Of a DNA stretch of 64,000 nt, positions 48,201 through 60,073 are shown in pieces; position 1 is the first letter of the stretch, and every line of letters starts with the position of its first letter. The notes under the pieces were generated by a model that saw only the letters and a list, made by a program, of their open reading frames with translations, was not told the DNA's origin and did no database searches. Made by a program: the position numbers and the translations under genes. Source of the stretch: Rhodamnia argentea (lineage: Eukaryota > Streptophyta > Magnoliopsida > Myrtales > Myrtaceae); contig NC_063154.1 in the NCBI RefSeq assembly GCF_020921035.1, positions 20,991,861 to 21,055,860 on the forward strand, read 5' to 3'.

Positions 48201-50670
48201 GCATAACTCCATGCCCTATAATCTATCCTAAACTCATTGGTTCCAAAGCTTTAAAACCTTGAACATGGTTGGGAGGGAAAAAAGATGGGAGGGGCAAAAT
48301 TTATGTATTTCTCAATTTGATACCAATTTTTTTTCAGCTCAATTAAGTACCAACATTTTTTAAAAACGATTACTGAAGTACGTACCAACTCCGATCTATT
48401 TGGACGAAAATCCTACGTAAAGCATTTTTTAACTAATATCTTAAGCTTACCTGGCTCGTTAGAGGATCCATTTAGCAATAAAAAAGCTAAAAGTTAAAAA
48501 AATTATATTAAAAAATAAAAAAAATTGGCTGCCAAGCCGTTATTACCTTTTTTTTTTTTTAAGAATTTTTTCAATTTTTTAGTTTTTTAGTTTATTTTGT
48601 AACTGTAATTTAATATTTTAGATAAACTTTAACTCATTTTTAAGTTTAGAAGTCCACGTGGACTGATTTTAGAAAAAGTTGCCACGTAATATTAGACATT
48701 TACTAATAAATACCACGTAATCGGTTTGGCCAAAATTTCTCCGACAGGCATCGATAATTTTTTCTTTGATTTGACATTTAAGCGAGTCGGCAAAATTTTT
48801 TTGGCACTAAAGTGAGTGCTGTACATAAATTTTGGCACTTTTGGTGTTCTTTTGCCTAGTTGGGAGTGAAGCTCTTGGAGGGTTTAAGACACTCGTCGAA
48901 TGACTAACTTAAGAGGCATCTCTGTCAATCGGAGTGGTCTCACGAAACGAGTACGAAAACGTTGAGAGAAATGTTCATAAGGCTCAAAGGAGACTAACTC
49001 GGACAAACATGCGTAAAACAAAAGTAAGACGAAAAAATGATCAGCAGTTACGTAGAACTCGAATGGCACGGTGGCCAAAGAAGGAGTAATTTTTACGAGT
49101 TCTAAAGTCATTTTTCGACTTTGAACAGAGGATATAACAATTTCCTTCGTCGATGATGATCTTCAAAGATGTTTATTCGGCTCAAATCCTGGAAGATGGG
49201 TTGGGTTCCATCTTTTGGACAATTAGCTTTTCGGGATAAGTTCTTCTACCCATTGTAACGCATCACTCCCTTTATATTTTCTTTTGTGTAATCAAAGTCC
49301 TCAATCTATCTTTCTTTGTCTGGCTTTTGGGAATAAGTTCTTCCACCCATTGTCATGCATCATGCCCTTTATATTTTCTTTGGTGTAATTAAAGTCCTCA
49401 AGTTATCTTTTTTTATCATGTTAAGTCCTCCCGTTAATCGCCCGCTGAGAGTGACTATCAAAATTGGCCTACGTGGCCATTTTATCACTGTGAGACTTAA
49501 ATACTGGTCTTTTTTTTTTTTTTTTTTATATATCACGGTGAGACAATGGATAATTAGGTAGATAAGGGCATACATGACAACACTTCTGGAGAAGAATTTT
49601 TGCTCTTTCCGGAGCAAAGATTCATTTGGTAATGCAATTTCTGAAGCAAAAAATTGGTTTGGTTACACAACTTCATTTTTCTACTTTTGGAGCTTTTTTT
49701 TCCTCCAGATGTAGCTTTAGAACCACTTGAAGAAGTAAAAAAAATATTTCTCTCCAAAAGTAGGAAAATAAACTTACAACCAGAAGTTAATTTCTTGTGC
49801 AGAAATGTTGCCATGGGCGCTCTAAGCTTTCTGGACCTTCCCCAACCTCCTTTCCATGCTTCCTTCCCCCCTCATATCCCCTTTTTTCAATAAAATATCT
49901 GTTTAATTTTAATTGGTACTATTCATTTTTCTATAAAGATACATTATGCAAGCTATATGCATAATTCCATGCCCTAGAATCTATCCTAAACTTACTAGTT
50001 CCAAAGGTTTAGAGCCTTGAACACAGTTGGGAGGGAAAAAAGACAGGAGTGCCAAAATTTTTGTATGTCACTCACTTTAATGCCCTTTTTTTAGCTTACT
50101 TAAATACCAACTTTTTTGAAAAACGATTACTTGACTATGTACCAAGTCCGATCTGTTTGACTAAAAATCCGACATGGCATTTGTAACTAATATATTAAGC
50201 TTATGTGGCTCATCGGAGGATCCAGCCAGCAATAGAAAAGCTAAAAGTCAAAAAATTATATTAATAAAATATAAAAACTGAAAAATAACATAAAAAACTA
50301 AAACGAAAACGAAAGGTAAGGGCTGCTGCCAAGTTCTTTTTACTTTTTTTAAAGATTTTTTTTTGAATTTTTTACTTTTTTTAGTTTATTTTGTAAATGT
50401 AATTTAATCTTTTAGAAAAATTTTAGCTTATTTTTAAGTTTAGAAGTCCACGTGGACTGATTATAAAAAAATTTACCACGTAATATTGTAAATTTAATAA
50501 TAAATGCCACGTAATCAATTTGGCAAGAATTTCTCTAATTTAGCACTGATTATTTTTTTCTCGATTTGGCACTTAAGTGAGCCGACCAAAAACTTTGACA
50601 CTAAAGTGAGCGCTGTATACAAATTTTAACACTTCTGGTGTTCTTTTGCTTAGTCGGGAGTGAAGCTCTT
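45213..50670. repeat. Three tandem copies of a ~1.8-kb non-coding unit
   Basis: Unit 1 is 45213-47033, unit 2 is 47034-48876 and unit 3 is 48877-50670. The marker TAAGACGCATCTCT (TAAGAGGCATCTCT in unit 3) lies at 45231, 47067 and 48910, giving offsets of 1836 and 1843 bp. Marker phrases in the same order in all three include GAGAGAAATG(C/T)TCAT, CAGTTACGTAGAACTCG, GATCTTCAAAGATGTTTATT, AGTTCTTCCACCC, CACGGTGAGACAATGG, TTTCTAGTGCAGAA, CTTTCCATGCTTCC and, near the unit end, GGCACTTCTGGTGTTCTTTT. Each unit also has a local ~110-bp repeat (TCCTCAAGCTATCTTTG) and a foldback section with GGCACTTAAGTGAG arms. No conserved ORF is shared by the copies. They are visibly diverged by substitutions and small indels, so the duplication is not recent. 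Confidence 0.85.
46410..47010. mobile_element. Family B-type foldback section inside tandem unit 1
   Basis: The left arm has GTGCCAAAATTTATGTACG and CAGCTCACTTAAGTATCAAC. The right arm has CACTTAAGTGAGTTGGCG and GTACATAAATTTTGGCACTT, its inverse. Equivalent sections lie at about 48290-48845 in unit 2 and 50045-50645 in unit 3. Related but not identical to 11725-12120. A foldback element may have inserted in the ancestral unit before it was triplicated. Confidence 0.6.
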
Positions 50671-51015
50671 GGAGGGTTTAAGAGAATGGAGATTTTAAAA
50701 TAATGAAGCATTATTTTATCTAGATTTTGTAAGATTTGTGACTTTAATACTTTTAATTTTTGATACTTTTTGACCACTAATACTTGTCTCGAAACCTACT
50801 CGTCCGTTTCTTGCGGATTTCGCAGGTTTTTGTAGGTTCTCTTTTACGTCCTTCTATCTCCTAATTACTACCGAGATGAGATTTTTCTTTCAGTTTTGAA
50901 GGAATTTTATTATCTTTTGATTTAGAGTGGTTTATAGCCCCGAGCTAGATTGTGCCGGAAGAGTGGAGTGAGCGAGTGGAAAGTCGAACCACTATAATCT
51001 TAGGTTTGTTCTCTT
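50671..51015. other. Unique DNA right of the tandem array
   Basis: The array ends with a residual GGAGGGTTTAAG at 50671-50682, the same phrase that sits at the other unit joins. No gene follows in this stretch. Confidence 0.5.
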
Positions 51016-51418
51016 AGGGTCTGTATGGTAACGTTTTCGTTCCCGGGAACATGTTTGGAGCAGAAACATTTTTTTGTGTTTCTGTTCCCGGCTACGATTT
51101 TCGGGAACAGAAACGCGTTTGACAAGTACAAAAAAAAAAAAATACTTTTTTCACCAAAAGGAAGGATCTATACCGGCCGGCAACCGGCGGCGGCGGCGGC
51201 CACTGCTGCTTCAACTCCTCGCCGACGATGGTGAGCGATGGTGGCTTGCACAAGCTCGCCCTCAAGTTGTTTCTAAAAAGTGTTCCAAAACCCGGAAACA
51301 AGTTTTTTTTGTTTCTCATTTTTGCTCCAAAAGTGTTTTTGTTTCTCAAAAGTGTTCGGAACACTTTTGGAACAATTTTTTACCATACGCGTTTCTGGAG
51401 TGTTACCATACGGACCCT
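51016..51418. mobile_element. Miniature inverted-repeat element with GGGTCYGTATGGTAAC ends
   Basis: AGGGTCTGTATGGTAACG at the left is mirrored by TGTTACCATACGGACCCT at the right, about 17 bp of near-perfect terminal inverted repeat. Subterminal parts are also inverted (GGGAACAGAAACGCGTTTG against CATACGCGTTTCTGG; GGAGCAGAAACA against TTGCTCCAAAAG). The 403-bp interior has a GC-rich CGGCGGCGGCGG stretch and no gene. The flanks, TTCTCTT and TACTCTT, are similar but I cannot be sure they are a target duplication. Size and ends suggest a hAT-type element. Confidence 0.65.
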
Positions 51419-51993
51419 TACTCTTTACTCTTTAACTAGCACGTGCCTGTGCAATGCACGTGTTTAGAAAAAGTTAGGGCTCTGAAATTTGTCATTTAAT
51501 TGAGATTATATATAAAGAATATTTGATAATTTTTGTGAATTTCTTACGCGTGGCGTCGCCACCAGCCAATTACTAATAATCATGCTTAAAATTAAATGAA
51601 AATTCGGTGATAAATATTCATGAATGTGATTTTCTCGCTTGGCATTATGTTTTCTTCTTCATTGCAAGTTTAATTGTGCTATACCTACATTGAACGTGTC
51701 TGAACATTGTTGGCTGAATGTCATCTAATTGCCGAGGATTGACCATCGCAAAGAAAGAATCGATTGAACATCCTAACACGAGATTAATTACGAATAAAAG
51801 CAATTGAGACAACACAACACCACATCACATATACTCCTACCTTTTTCTTCCATCAGGAACAAATATAAACAATTGTTCAAAGGAAGTTTTTTTTTTTATA
51901 AGAAAAATACAACAGAAAAAATGAAAAAAAAGCTATAAGATTATTATCAGATTTGGGGTCGATTCGACTTTTCAAATCGAAAATGATCCCTTC
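51419..51993. other. PERK 3' flank
   Basis: ACTAGCACGTGCCTGTGCAA followed by TGCACGTGTTTAG at 51436-51468 resembles a common plant dispersed repeat end. Closer to 51993 is the probable 3' UTR of the minus-strand PERK gene. Confidence 0.35.
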
Positions 51994-54057
51994 TCACGGA
52001 TTGTGTCTCCTGGACCCGCCTTTGCTCCCCTCCTCTGAGTCGCTGCTCGAAGAAGAAGGATTGAGCCCGTACTCGCTCGTGCCACCGTACTCGCTGCTCA
52101 CGTACTCGTGACCATGAACCGCGACTTTCTTGAATTGCCTCATGTTCTCGCTATAAGAGACGGTTTCGTAATCGGTACTGCTCGATCCGTCGGTGGCCAA
52201 GCTTTGGCCGGTCGACTTCGGCCAGTCGTTTAGATCGTCGAAAGAACCATCCCCTTCTAGGGCTCGAACAATCTGGTCAATTCGCCATTAGTTAGTATTG
52301 AGTTCCATAATGTGGCATGATCCATGATTTATATCAACGCCCTGAGCAGCTGTTGTGTAAATCATTGGTCATGACAAAAGTTCGGAGTAAACGAAAAGAT
52401 CACATGGGAACGAAAAGATCAAAGAAATGGCTTCTAAAAGAAAAGCACGACTTTCTCGTCCTCTGTCCATGCCAATAGTCCGGACCATGAATCTATCTAA
52501 TTGGTAAATTAAAACCTAAGACCGCTCGAGCCAACAACTGGTTTTCCTGACGAGCCCGGCCGACCCGCCCGGATCCACCCACTGATCAGGTCTTATACAT
52601 TACTAGGCAGCAGCATTAGCCATCCATCTAATACCGTGCGCAGGAAAAACATGTTACCTGGCTCATTTTGGGTCTCCTTCTAGCGGAATGCCGTATACAC
52701 GCGCCGGCGCACGCGACCATGCGCGCCATCTCATGATAATCGTAATCGGCTTCTAGCCGCGGGTCGGCCAACTCGTTAAAGTTGCTCTCTTCCAAGGCAC
52801 GTCCGATTAGGGGCCTAGCCTGCTCATCCAAGAAAACACATTAATTTAACCGAAGATCCGAATTTAAGCAGCCAAAATGTGAAAAAAAATATATTAAAGA
52901 CTAGTAATTCCATGGGTGGCTTATTCGTAGTAAAGCAAAAAAGGAGGGGGAAAAAAAATCATGTCGACATTTACAGGTCATTATGGATATTAATGGTCAT
53001 TTTGTTTTCTCAAATAAAATGAAAGCGAAGAGAGCCAAACCCAATCTACGAGGCTGTCCTCCATCAGTTCGCCGGTGTGGTCCACCGGACGTCTCCCCGT
53101 GATCAGCTCCAGAAGCATAACCCCGAAAGAGAAGACGTCGGACTTGTCGGTCAGCTTGCCGCTCGCGGCATACTCCGGGGCCAAGTAACTGCAAATAGCA
53201 ACGATGTTCTGATCGGATTATTGATGTTAACATTATTTGGTCAATAATTAGGAGTGACCGCTTTTCAGGGTGGATAAAGTTCCAGATTCTTGACCAGCAA
53301 TCTATCCTGTTAGAGTCGGTTCCTAATTTTTCGGTTTCGAGGACGGAACCGGGCGGTTTTGGGCCAATTTCAGGGTCGACTCAGGAACTGGGCTTAAAGT
53401 TTAAGTGAGTCTAATTTCTATTTTAAGAAAACATATCATAGTTCACAGTCTAGGGTATATTGAATGGATTTCTTAGGCTTCCCGGTTCCAAACATATGTC
53501 CAATGTACCTACTTTTTTCTTTCTTTAAAAAAAGTATAGAAAGCTAAAAATCAGTTCAAAACCAATTCACGGCATAAAACCACAAATTGAAAGGGTCGAG
53601 TTCAGTTCCTTGAGTTTTTGTGCCAGAAACGTACCCGGTCCATATATGAACCGGTCGGGAACAAGTCGGATAAAGTCGGTTTAGACTGCCTCGGATTGAA
53701 TTAGACCGGTTGTACACCCCTATATGAAATGAACGAGGAAAAACCAAGTTGCATGAAATTGAGTATTCATATTTCTTACCCGAACGTCCCCATGATTCGC
53801 GTCGACACGTGAGTGTAATTGTCCGAAGTAAGCTTAGCTAGTCCGAAGTCCGCCACCTACACAATCCGTCGCCATAGTTACCGGTTCAAACGGCTGTTGA
53901 TGCAAATTTTTGGAGCCGAAAAGAAGAAGCAAAGGAGAAACGTTACTGACCTTGGCCTCGAAATTGAAATCAAGAAGAATGTTCGCACCTTTGATGTCTC
54001 GATGGATAATCCGAGGGTGACCTATTGATTTAAGTTGGAATGACCAATGTATCATTC

Positions 54058-54113
<56 letters not shown>

Positions 54114-55858
54114 TGAAATCCTTACAATCTTCATGCAGATAAGCGAGCCCCTTGGCTGATCCTACCGCAATTCGAAGCCTCGTCGACCAACCCATGGGCG
54201 GACGATCTTTCCCTGTAAATTTTGGGCGTGACTGTTAGTAATCTATGGAGGTGACACTCTCATCAAACTAGGGTTTGACAGAACCATACCATGAAGGTGA
54301 TACTCTAGGGTTTTGTTGGGCAAGAACTCGTAAACCAACATCCTCTGACTTCCGGCCATACAGTATCCTACCAGCGACACCAGGTGACGGTGGTGGACAC
54401 GGCTGATGATCTCGACCTCCGCCTGAAACTCCCTGTCCCCTTGTCCGCTCCCCGCTTTCAAGCACTTCACAGCCACCTCCTGTCCATTCGGCAACATCCC
54501 CTTGTGCACGTACCCGAAACCCCCTTGACCTATTATGGTATCGAACGCGAATCCGTTCGTAGCAATTGCTAAGTCATTATAGGTGAAGTTGCTTTTGTTG
54601 AACCCGAGAGTGATGGAAGAGTCGGGGACACGCGGGCTCGGGAAGCTCGAGTTCCGGTCGCTGCCCATGAGAGGCGACAGCGGTGCTGGCCAACCTGAAG
54701 GTACAGTAGTCACTGTCGCCCCTGGCGGGGGAGGGATTTGAACGACATGGTCTGCTGCTGTTTGTTGAGGGTTGCGCCGACTCGAATAGGAATCATGAGA
54801 GCCATTGTAGTAGCTTTTGCCAGCTACAGAAAACAAGAAGAAGAAGAAGAAGCCGCGGCAGTAGCAGCAGCTTGATTAATGAACATGATAACACAATAAC
54901 TCGCTAACAGAATAAATGAAGGAGGTTGCGATTTTCCGAGTTAAGCATCATCTTCCAAATTACATGTACGAAGTATAGTTCGAACGATAAAATCATAATT
55001 TTAATGAAAGAATGCAACCGTTAAGAGTCTACTCGACAAAGATAAATGATGTTTATTTTTGCATGACTTTCATTTCCCTTTAGTATGAGCTGGGATTATT
55101 TTCATTTTTATTTTTATTTTTGGTGGCGTGTGGATATGGAGCTAGGTTTAGTTTATGTACGTACCTTTTGAGCCATCGTCAAAAGTGCCTGCGTAATGGT
55201 TCATCTGAGCTTGCGGCTTCTTGTTCTTCTTCTTTGTGCATGACAAGATCAACCACACCAAGAGCACACCCAGTAACAATCCTGTTCCTGCTGCGACTCC
55301 GATTACGAGAGGCAGGGTCACAAGCGACGAGGAGGAGCTATGAGATGTCGGTGAGCCGCTAGTTGTCGATGAGCCCGTCAGAGGTGATAGAGAAGATGGC
55401 GTCGCATTTGACGGCGGCGTGAGAGATCTTGGTGGCAGTGGTATATTCGATGCCGTGGCGAATGGAGGAGGCGGCGATATCGTGCTGGGAGAGGAGTCGC
55501 TTGGAGGAGTAATTAGAGGAGGAGAGCCTGATGGTTGAGGAGGTGGCGGAGACGGTAATGGGGGCGAATTTGTCGGATTCGGTGGTAGTGGTGACGGTTG
55601 TGGCGGTATAGGGCTAGCCGCGGCTTGAGGCGGCGAGGGTAGGGGATTTGAAGTGCTCGGAGGAGGTGGCGGAGACGAATTGGCCTCCAAAGATGGCGAC
55701 GGTGGCGGCGATGACGAATCCAAGGGGGGCGAGGTGGACGGTGGTGGCGAGGGGGTTGAGCCCGACGCCTGGGGAGGAGGAGATGATGGTGATGGCGGCG
55801 GCAACGACGGCGACTCCGACGGCAAGGACGGAGCATCTGGAGGAGGAGACAGGTCCAT
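51994..55858 (-). CDS. Proline-rich extensin-like receptor kinase (PERK)
   Basis: Eight coding exons on the minus strand: 55165-55858, 54290-54823, 54126-54212, 53951-54021, 53780-53856, 53041-53188, 52658-52819 and 51994-52272. All introns are GT-AG and encode an intact 683 residues. Residues 1-178 are a Pro/Ser-rich wall-facing region with many SPPP motifs; a membrane segment spans about 183-206, followed by KKKNKK. The kinase domain has the Gly loop GQGGFGYV (330-337), Lys351 in [19 protein letters not shown] with catalytic D447, DFG at 465-467 and APEY in the activation segment, so it is an active RD-type kinase. No cleavable signal peptide is obvious, which is usual for PERKs. PERKs sense wall state or wounding at the plasma membrane. 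It matches the PERK4-7 type. Intron 5 carries a repeat insertion and intron 3 a microsatellite. It is transcribed divergently from the RABG3 gene. Confidence 0.93.
53249..53722. mobile_element. GGGGTGTGC-type dispersed element, copy 3, in PERK intron 5
   Basis: Opens TAGGAGTGACC and closes TGTACACCCCTA, with GGTTCC/GGAACC-rich interior text like copies 1 and 2. It occupies 474 of the 591 bp of the intron between exons 53780-53856 and 53041-53188, leaving about 117 bp of original intron. Splice sites are intact. Confidence 0.6.
54059..54110. repeat. (AG)26 microsatellite in PERK intron 3
   Basis: A pure AG run of 52 bp fills half of a 104-bp intron (54022-54125). On the gene's strand it is a CT tract upstream of the acceptor. 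Confidence 0.92.
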
Positions 55859-56279
55859 CTACGGCAGACCGGAATGGGAACAGGGCGGCGGCGGCGGTTG
55901 GGAGAAAGGAGAGGAATCCCAACCCCTTTTCCAAGGCCCCTCCTGAGGAGAGCTTTCAGGAAGGGAGGAGGTCCAAATCCTCCAGAAAACGAGAGCTACG
56001 CGAGCGTTTTGGCAGAGGAGGAAGGCGTGTTGGCTTATGTCCTCCTCCGACAAATCAGGTGAATCTTCTTCTCCGGATCTGTTGTCAGCCAAGACAATTT
56101 CTATTTTTGGTGGATTAGTTTTCGTGTTTCTGCTCCAAATTGCGGGATGGGAAATCTCGTCGTGCCACGAATTGCTACAATTAATGATGTCTTGGAATGA
56201 CCAAGCCCAACCGAAATGGTTTTAACAGCAGCAAACCAGAGCGGTAAGGGGAGACTGCATGAGTCATAAATTTATCGTA
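55859..56279. other. PERK 5' UTR and promoter region
   Basis: The region to about 56100 is GC-rich with overlapping open frames on both strands, which are not coding. It should contain the 5' UTR of the minus-strand PERK gene. I see no firm TATA box. Confidence 0.4.
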
Positions 56280-56940
56280 CTCGTGCCAATTCAATTATAA
56301 ATATTTTAATTTTATTAATTAATTTATAAATCTTTTGATAATTTATCAATTGAACTGTTCTGACCTAAAATTGACTTGAAACCGTTGATGTAGACACTAA
56401 TCGTCTTACGTGACATGACTCGTGCTGACGTTGACATTTTTATAATATTTTAATATATTTTTTAGTTATTCATATTTTTATTATTTTTATTTTATTTCTT
56501 TGTGGCTGGCAAGGGTGCGAAGTCCAGACCTAGGCAATGGCATGCAGCAGCCCTTGCCAGTTCGGGGGAGGGCCTTCGCACTCTATTCTGAGGCTGTAAT
56601 GGCCTCTCCTAGGGCCATTGCGGCCTCACTAACTGCAGATGAGGGTTGCCAGCGACTCACTTGGCCAATGAAAAAAAAAAGAAAAAGGCAATACAAAAAT
56701 TTTAAAAAAAGTTAAAAATTTCATTTTGTTGGAAAAAATTACAAAAAACGCCGACGTCGGTCTTGGCCATGCCACGTGTGACGAGTGACCGGCCACATAT
56801 GAAGTCGGCGTCCATGTCGGTAATTTTCGGTCAAATTTAGATGGAAAAGACTCAATTGGCATATTATCAAAAGTTTTAGAACTCAATTAACAAAATTGAA
56901 AGGTTTAGAATTAAATTGGCACAAGTGTAATAGATTTGAG
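56280..56940. mobile_element. Foldback element, family D, copy with inserted core
   Basis: The left arm has CGTGCCAATTCAATTATAAA, TAATTTATAAATCTTTTGAT and CAATTGAACTGTTCTGACC. The right arm has CGGTCAAATTTAGATGG, CTCAATTGGCATATTATC, AAAAGTTTTAGAACTCAATT and GAATTAAATTGGCACAAGTG, the inverse. The core includes a GC-richer block (56510-56650) with paired words GCCATTGCGGCCTCAC and GGCAATGGCATGCAG. Confidence 0.5.
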
Positions 56941-58041
56941 TTTTTTTTTTTATAATTTTAAAAAGAATCAGATAATTCTCCAAATTTATACAACTTGCTA
57001 ATGCCATGTTGTTTGATGTATCTGAAAATTTTGAAGGGACTTCAATGTGATCGAATGTAGTACTCTATTTTTCCAAGTATTAAAAGGCCGTCGTTTCCTC
57101 CAATCTAGGTTCCAAGATAACGTGAATCTATCTTGAATGCTAGTCTCTCTCAATTCCATACTAATCGCAACTTGAAATTAAAAGCATAATGCATCTTACC
57201 TTTTTGGAGCCGGTACTAATCGATTATGGATTGATTAAACACCCAAGTAAAATGCGGGAGTATATTTTACTTTTGTGAACCAGAGGTTCATGGATATGGA
57301 GTGATTACACTAGATTAATTTGACTCCATTTCAATACATTTTCTCTCTATTACACAAACGTTTAGCAAATAGCCTTTTTCAATTTTAATCTTAAACCATT
57401 AACATGTGATGGATAATCAGGCGGGTATGCAAATAGTATTCTAACACTCAATAATTGAAAGCGGCAAATAAATTATTTTAAAAAGTGAGATCGAAGAACT
57501 TGGATGAAATAAATAAAATCAAACCTTCCTTCACCATCGTCTAATGCAACGGGGATTCTACAAATTTCGACTAGAAAGCAAGCAATGATGCAATTTGTGC
57601 TTGTGCTAATTATGACTTCTAAATGTAATTATGCAAGGACAACTGTACATTAAAATATTAACCTAACATGCATGTTAATCTAATGTTTTTATGAAGACCC
57701 TATATAAACATGATTTTCGTATAATTTAAGCCATGTGGAAAAACTTAGATTGACTCTTGGAATGTAATGCTAACTAATTCTTTTTGGGTTTTCTTGTTTA
57801 GACGGGGATTTATTTAAATGCTACGATTATATGAGTTCTTATTTGACACAAATAATTGGATTAGCATGTAATCTGAATGACATGTATATTATGGCTTTCT
57901 TTTTGGATTTTCCTATTAAAGTATTTATATACTTTTCCAATGCATGCCTGGAGCTGTAATCTCGTATACAAAATACTATAAGAAGCAGCGATGATATCAT
58001 TTAATTATTTTAAATTTGCATTAAAGCGCTATGGCATTGAC
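56941..58041. other. Gene-free AT-rich stretch
   Basis: No gene, RNA or repeat with definable ends recognised. Confidence 0.4.
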
Positions 58042-58210
58042 TAGGGGTGTGCATAGGAATCGGGAACTGCCCGGAACTGGACTATACCGGCCTAGAACCG
58101 CCGTTCTCATGGGGGCCAATTCGATTCCCGGGTCCAATCTACTTGAGCCAGTGAGTACTGGTCCGATTCTCAGTTCCAGCGTGAAACTGCTGACCTGCCC
58201 ACTATTTCAA
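58042..58210 (+). mobile_element. GGGGTGTGC-type dispersed element, copy 4 (right end unclear)
   Basis: Begins CTAGGGGTGTGCATAGG and continues with CGGGAACTGCCCGGAAC, GGTCCGATTCTCAGTTCC and similar words. Related words reappear at 58800-58925 (GACCGATCCGGTTCC, GTTCCCGATTCC), so the element may be split by an insertion at about 58210-58795. Confidence 0.45.
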
Positions 58211-59927
58211 CTTACTTTCAGTGATTCTTCCTCGCCTACTTTTTGCCCTTTATCCTACAGTCTTACTCGCATCTTGTGGTCCTCAAAATAGAACACACAT
58301 CAAGATACTGCCATTTACCCTACGGTCTTTCTCGTCCCCATCACAGGTGTCTTTGTCAAGATTAGTGTCTCCCACTTGAATGCTGCTTTTCTCAATGTGA
58401 GCCTCTATTTATTTCTCTCTCCTGCCACTTACTCACAAATTCATCTCTTAGAACATCTAGTCACAAGTACTGAACATTGATGTGTATATTCTATTTTGGT
58501 TGACTCAATCTGATATTTGAAGCAAGAATATGCACATCACTTGAGATTGTGATGACAGATTTAAGCTGAAACAAATGTTTCTTCAAAGTCTGTTTGGGTT
58601 TCTATCAAATGATAAGCAAGAGACGGAACCAAATGTCCAAATGAGATCATTCATCCTAAAATTACAACATCATTTCGTGTTTGATAAGCAAGACTCTCAT
58701 GCATATTTCTTTATTATTCTTACCTTTTCCCTTGCAAAAAAGTATCCACATAGAAACTGGGTTCACCATAATATTAATTGATGAATGTAATTTTGTAAAG
58801 ATTGGGGACCGATCCGGTTCCTAGGTGAATCCATGCAACCAATGGCAATTTTCGATTTCAATTTTTCGTAATCATTTTGAGTGGACTGTTCCCGATTCCA
58901 AAGTGAGAATCGCCCACTTGAGCCATAGTCACCATTGGCATTGACTTTACAAAACATAATCAATAAAAAGGACAAGTGTGCAGTCTTGCACACTTGTTAT
59001 CTTCCATTTTTATCTTTTAAATGTTTGGAGTCTTCATCCATGCATTATTTAAAAGGGAAGCGTCGTTTTCCAAGTGAAGTCTACGATGGGTAAGTCTAAG
59101 AAAACTTCTTTGTTTTATAATATACATTTTTTCCTTATTCCTTTTGTTCTTTGACAATTTTGTTTTTTTTTTTTGGGGGTCAGATTCTTTGACAATGACT
59201 AGGTAGTTAATAGTTATAAGTACTAATTTCTTCGTATACACAATAAGCATGCCCGATTCGAGACGAATTAAAATGTAGCAAAATATGATAAGTACAAATT
59301 TCAAAAGTAAGAATGAGTGCTCCATAAAATAAGAAGATCTATCGAGGAACTGCTCAGAAATTTCAAATTTTAATGATTAATGATATCTAATGCTCCTTTT
59401 ACTTTTCACTTATTGAGAACAGAAAAGATTCAAATTAGATGCTTTATATATGCGTGTGTGTATGTATACATAGAAGGTAATTAGTTAAACCATATACGAG
59501 GTTTTTTTTTTTTTTTTGGGTCAAATTATACGAGGTTTGTTTACTCTGGCTTTCACTTGAAAAATTATTTATTGGACTTTCGTGTTAAAAATAAAAACAT
59601 TTTTAAAAGGACAAGAAGGAAAGGAAAAAAAAAAAGGGGATTTCCTATAGTTGTACAATCCATGGAATATTCCAGGTTTGATGCATTATTAAAAGTCAAA
59701 TCGAGTCAATCTAACTTTAAAAAAAATATTAATGAAATTGGGGGAAGCCCCTAAATAAAATCTTTTTTTTTTTTTTTGGGTCCAATAAAATAGAACTTGG
59801 ATTGCCGCAAAATCACGACATTTTTACAGGTGTGCCCCAGCCGGGAACCTTCCGCTAAATTCCACATGCGGCTACTAGAAAGATCCGAGGACCAGTTAGT
59901 TAGAGCCTAGAGGAACCGACAAGCCTG

Positions 59928-59928
<1 letters not shown>
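58211..59928. other. Gene-free stretch upstream of RABG3
   Basis: No coding sequence is supported. Poly-T runs lie at 59164-59174, 59500-59517 and 59763-59777, each followed by TGGG, which looks like repeated insertion of a short T-tailed sequence. The RABG3 promoter should be in the last few hundred bases. Confidence 0.35.

Positions 59929-59964
<36 letters not shown>
59929..59964 (+). repeat. (CT)n microsatellite upstream of RABG3
   Basis: About 17 CT units, probably in the 5' UTR or core promoter of the RABG3 gene. Confidence 0.88.
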
Positions 59965-59968
<4 letters not shown>

Positions 59969-60019
59969 CCTCGTCGCGAGAAGTTCGAGGTGGTGTCTCT
60001 CTCCGACCGCGAAGCTCAC

Positions 60020-60021
<2 letters not shown>

Positions 60022-60058
<37 letters not shown>
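60022..60058 (+). repeat. (CT)n microsatellite just before the RABG3 start
   Basis: About 18 CT units ending 15 bp before the start codon at 60074, hence almost certainly in the 5' UTR. Confidence 0.88.
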
Positions 60059-60061
<3 letters not shown>

Positions 60062-60073
60062 TGATACCGTACG

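Noticed and set aside
55513..55946. Arg/His-, Gly/Asp- and Ala-rich frames opposite or overlapping PERK exon 1
   Set aside because: Shadows of the repetitive Pro/Ser codons of the PERK ectodomain.
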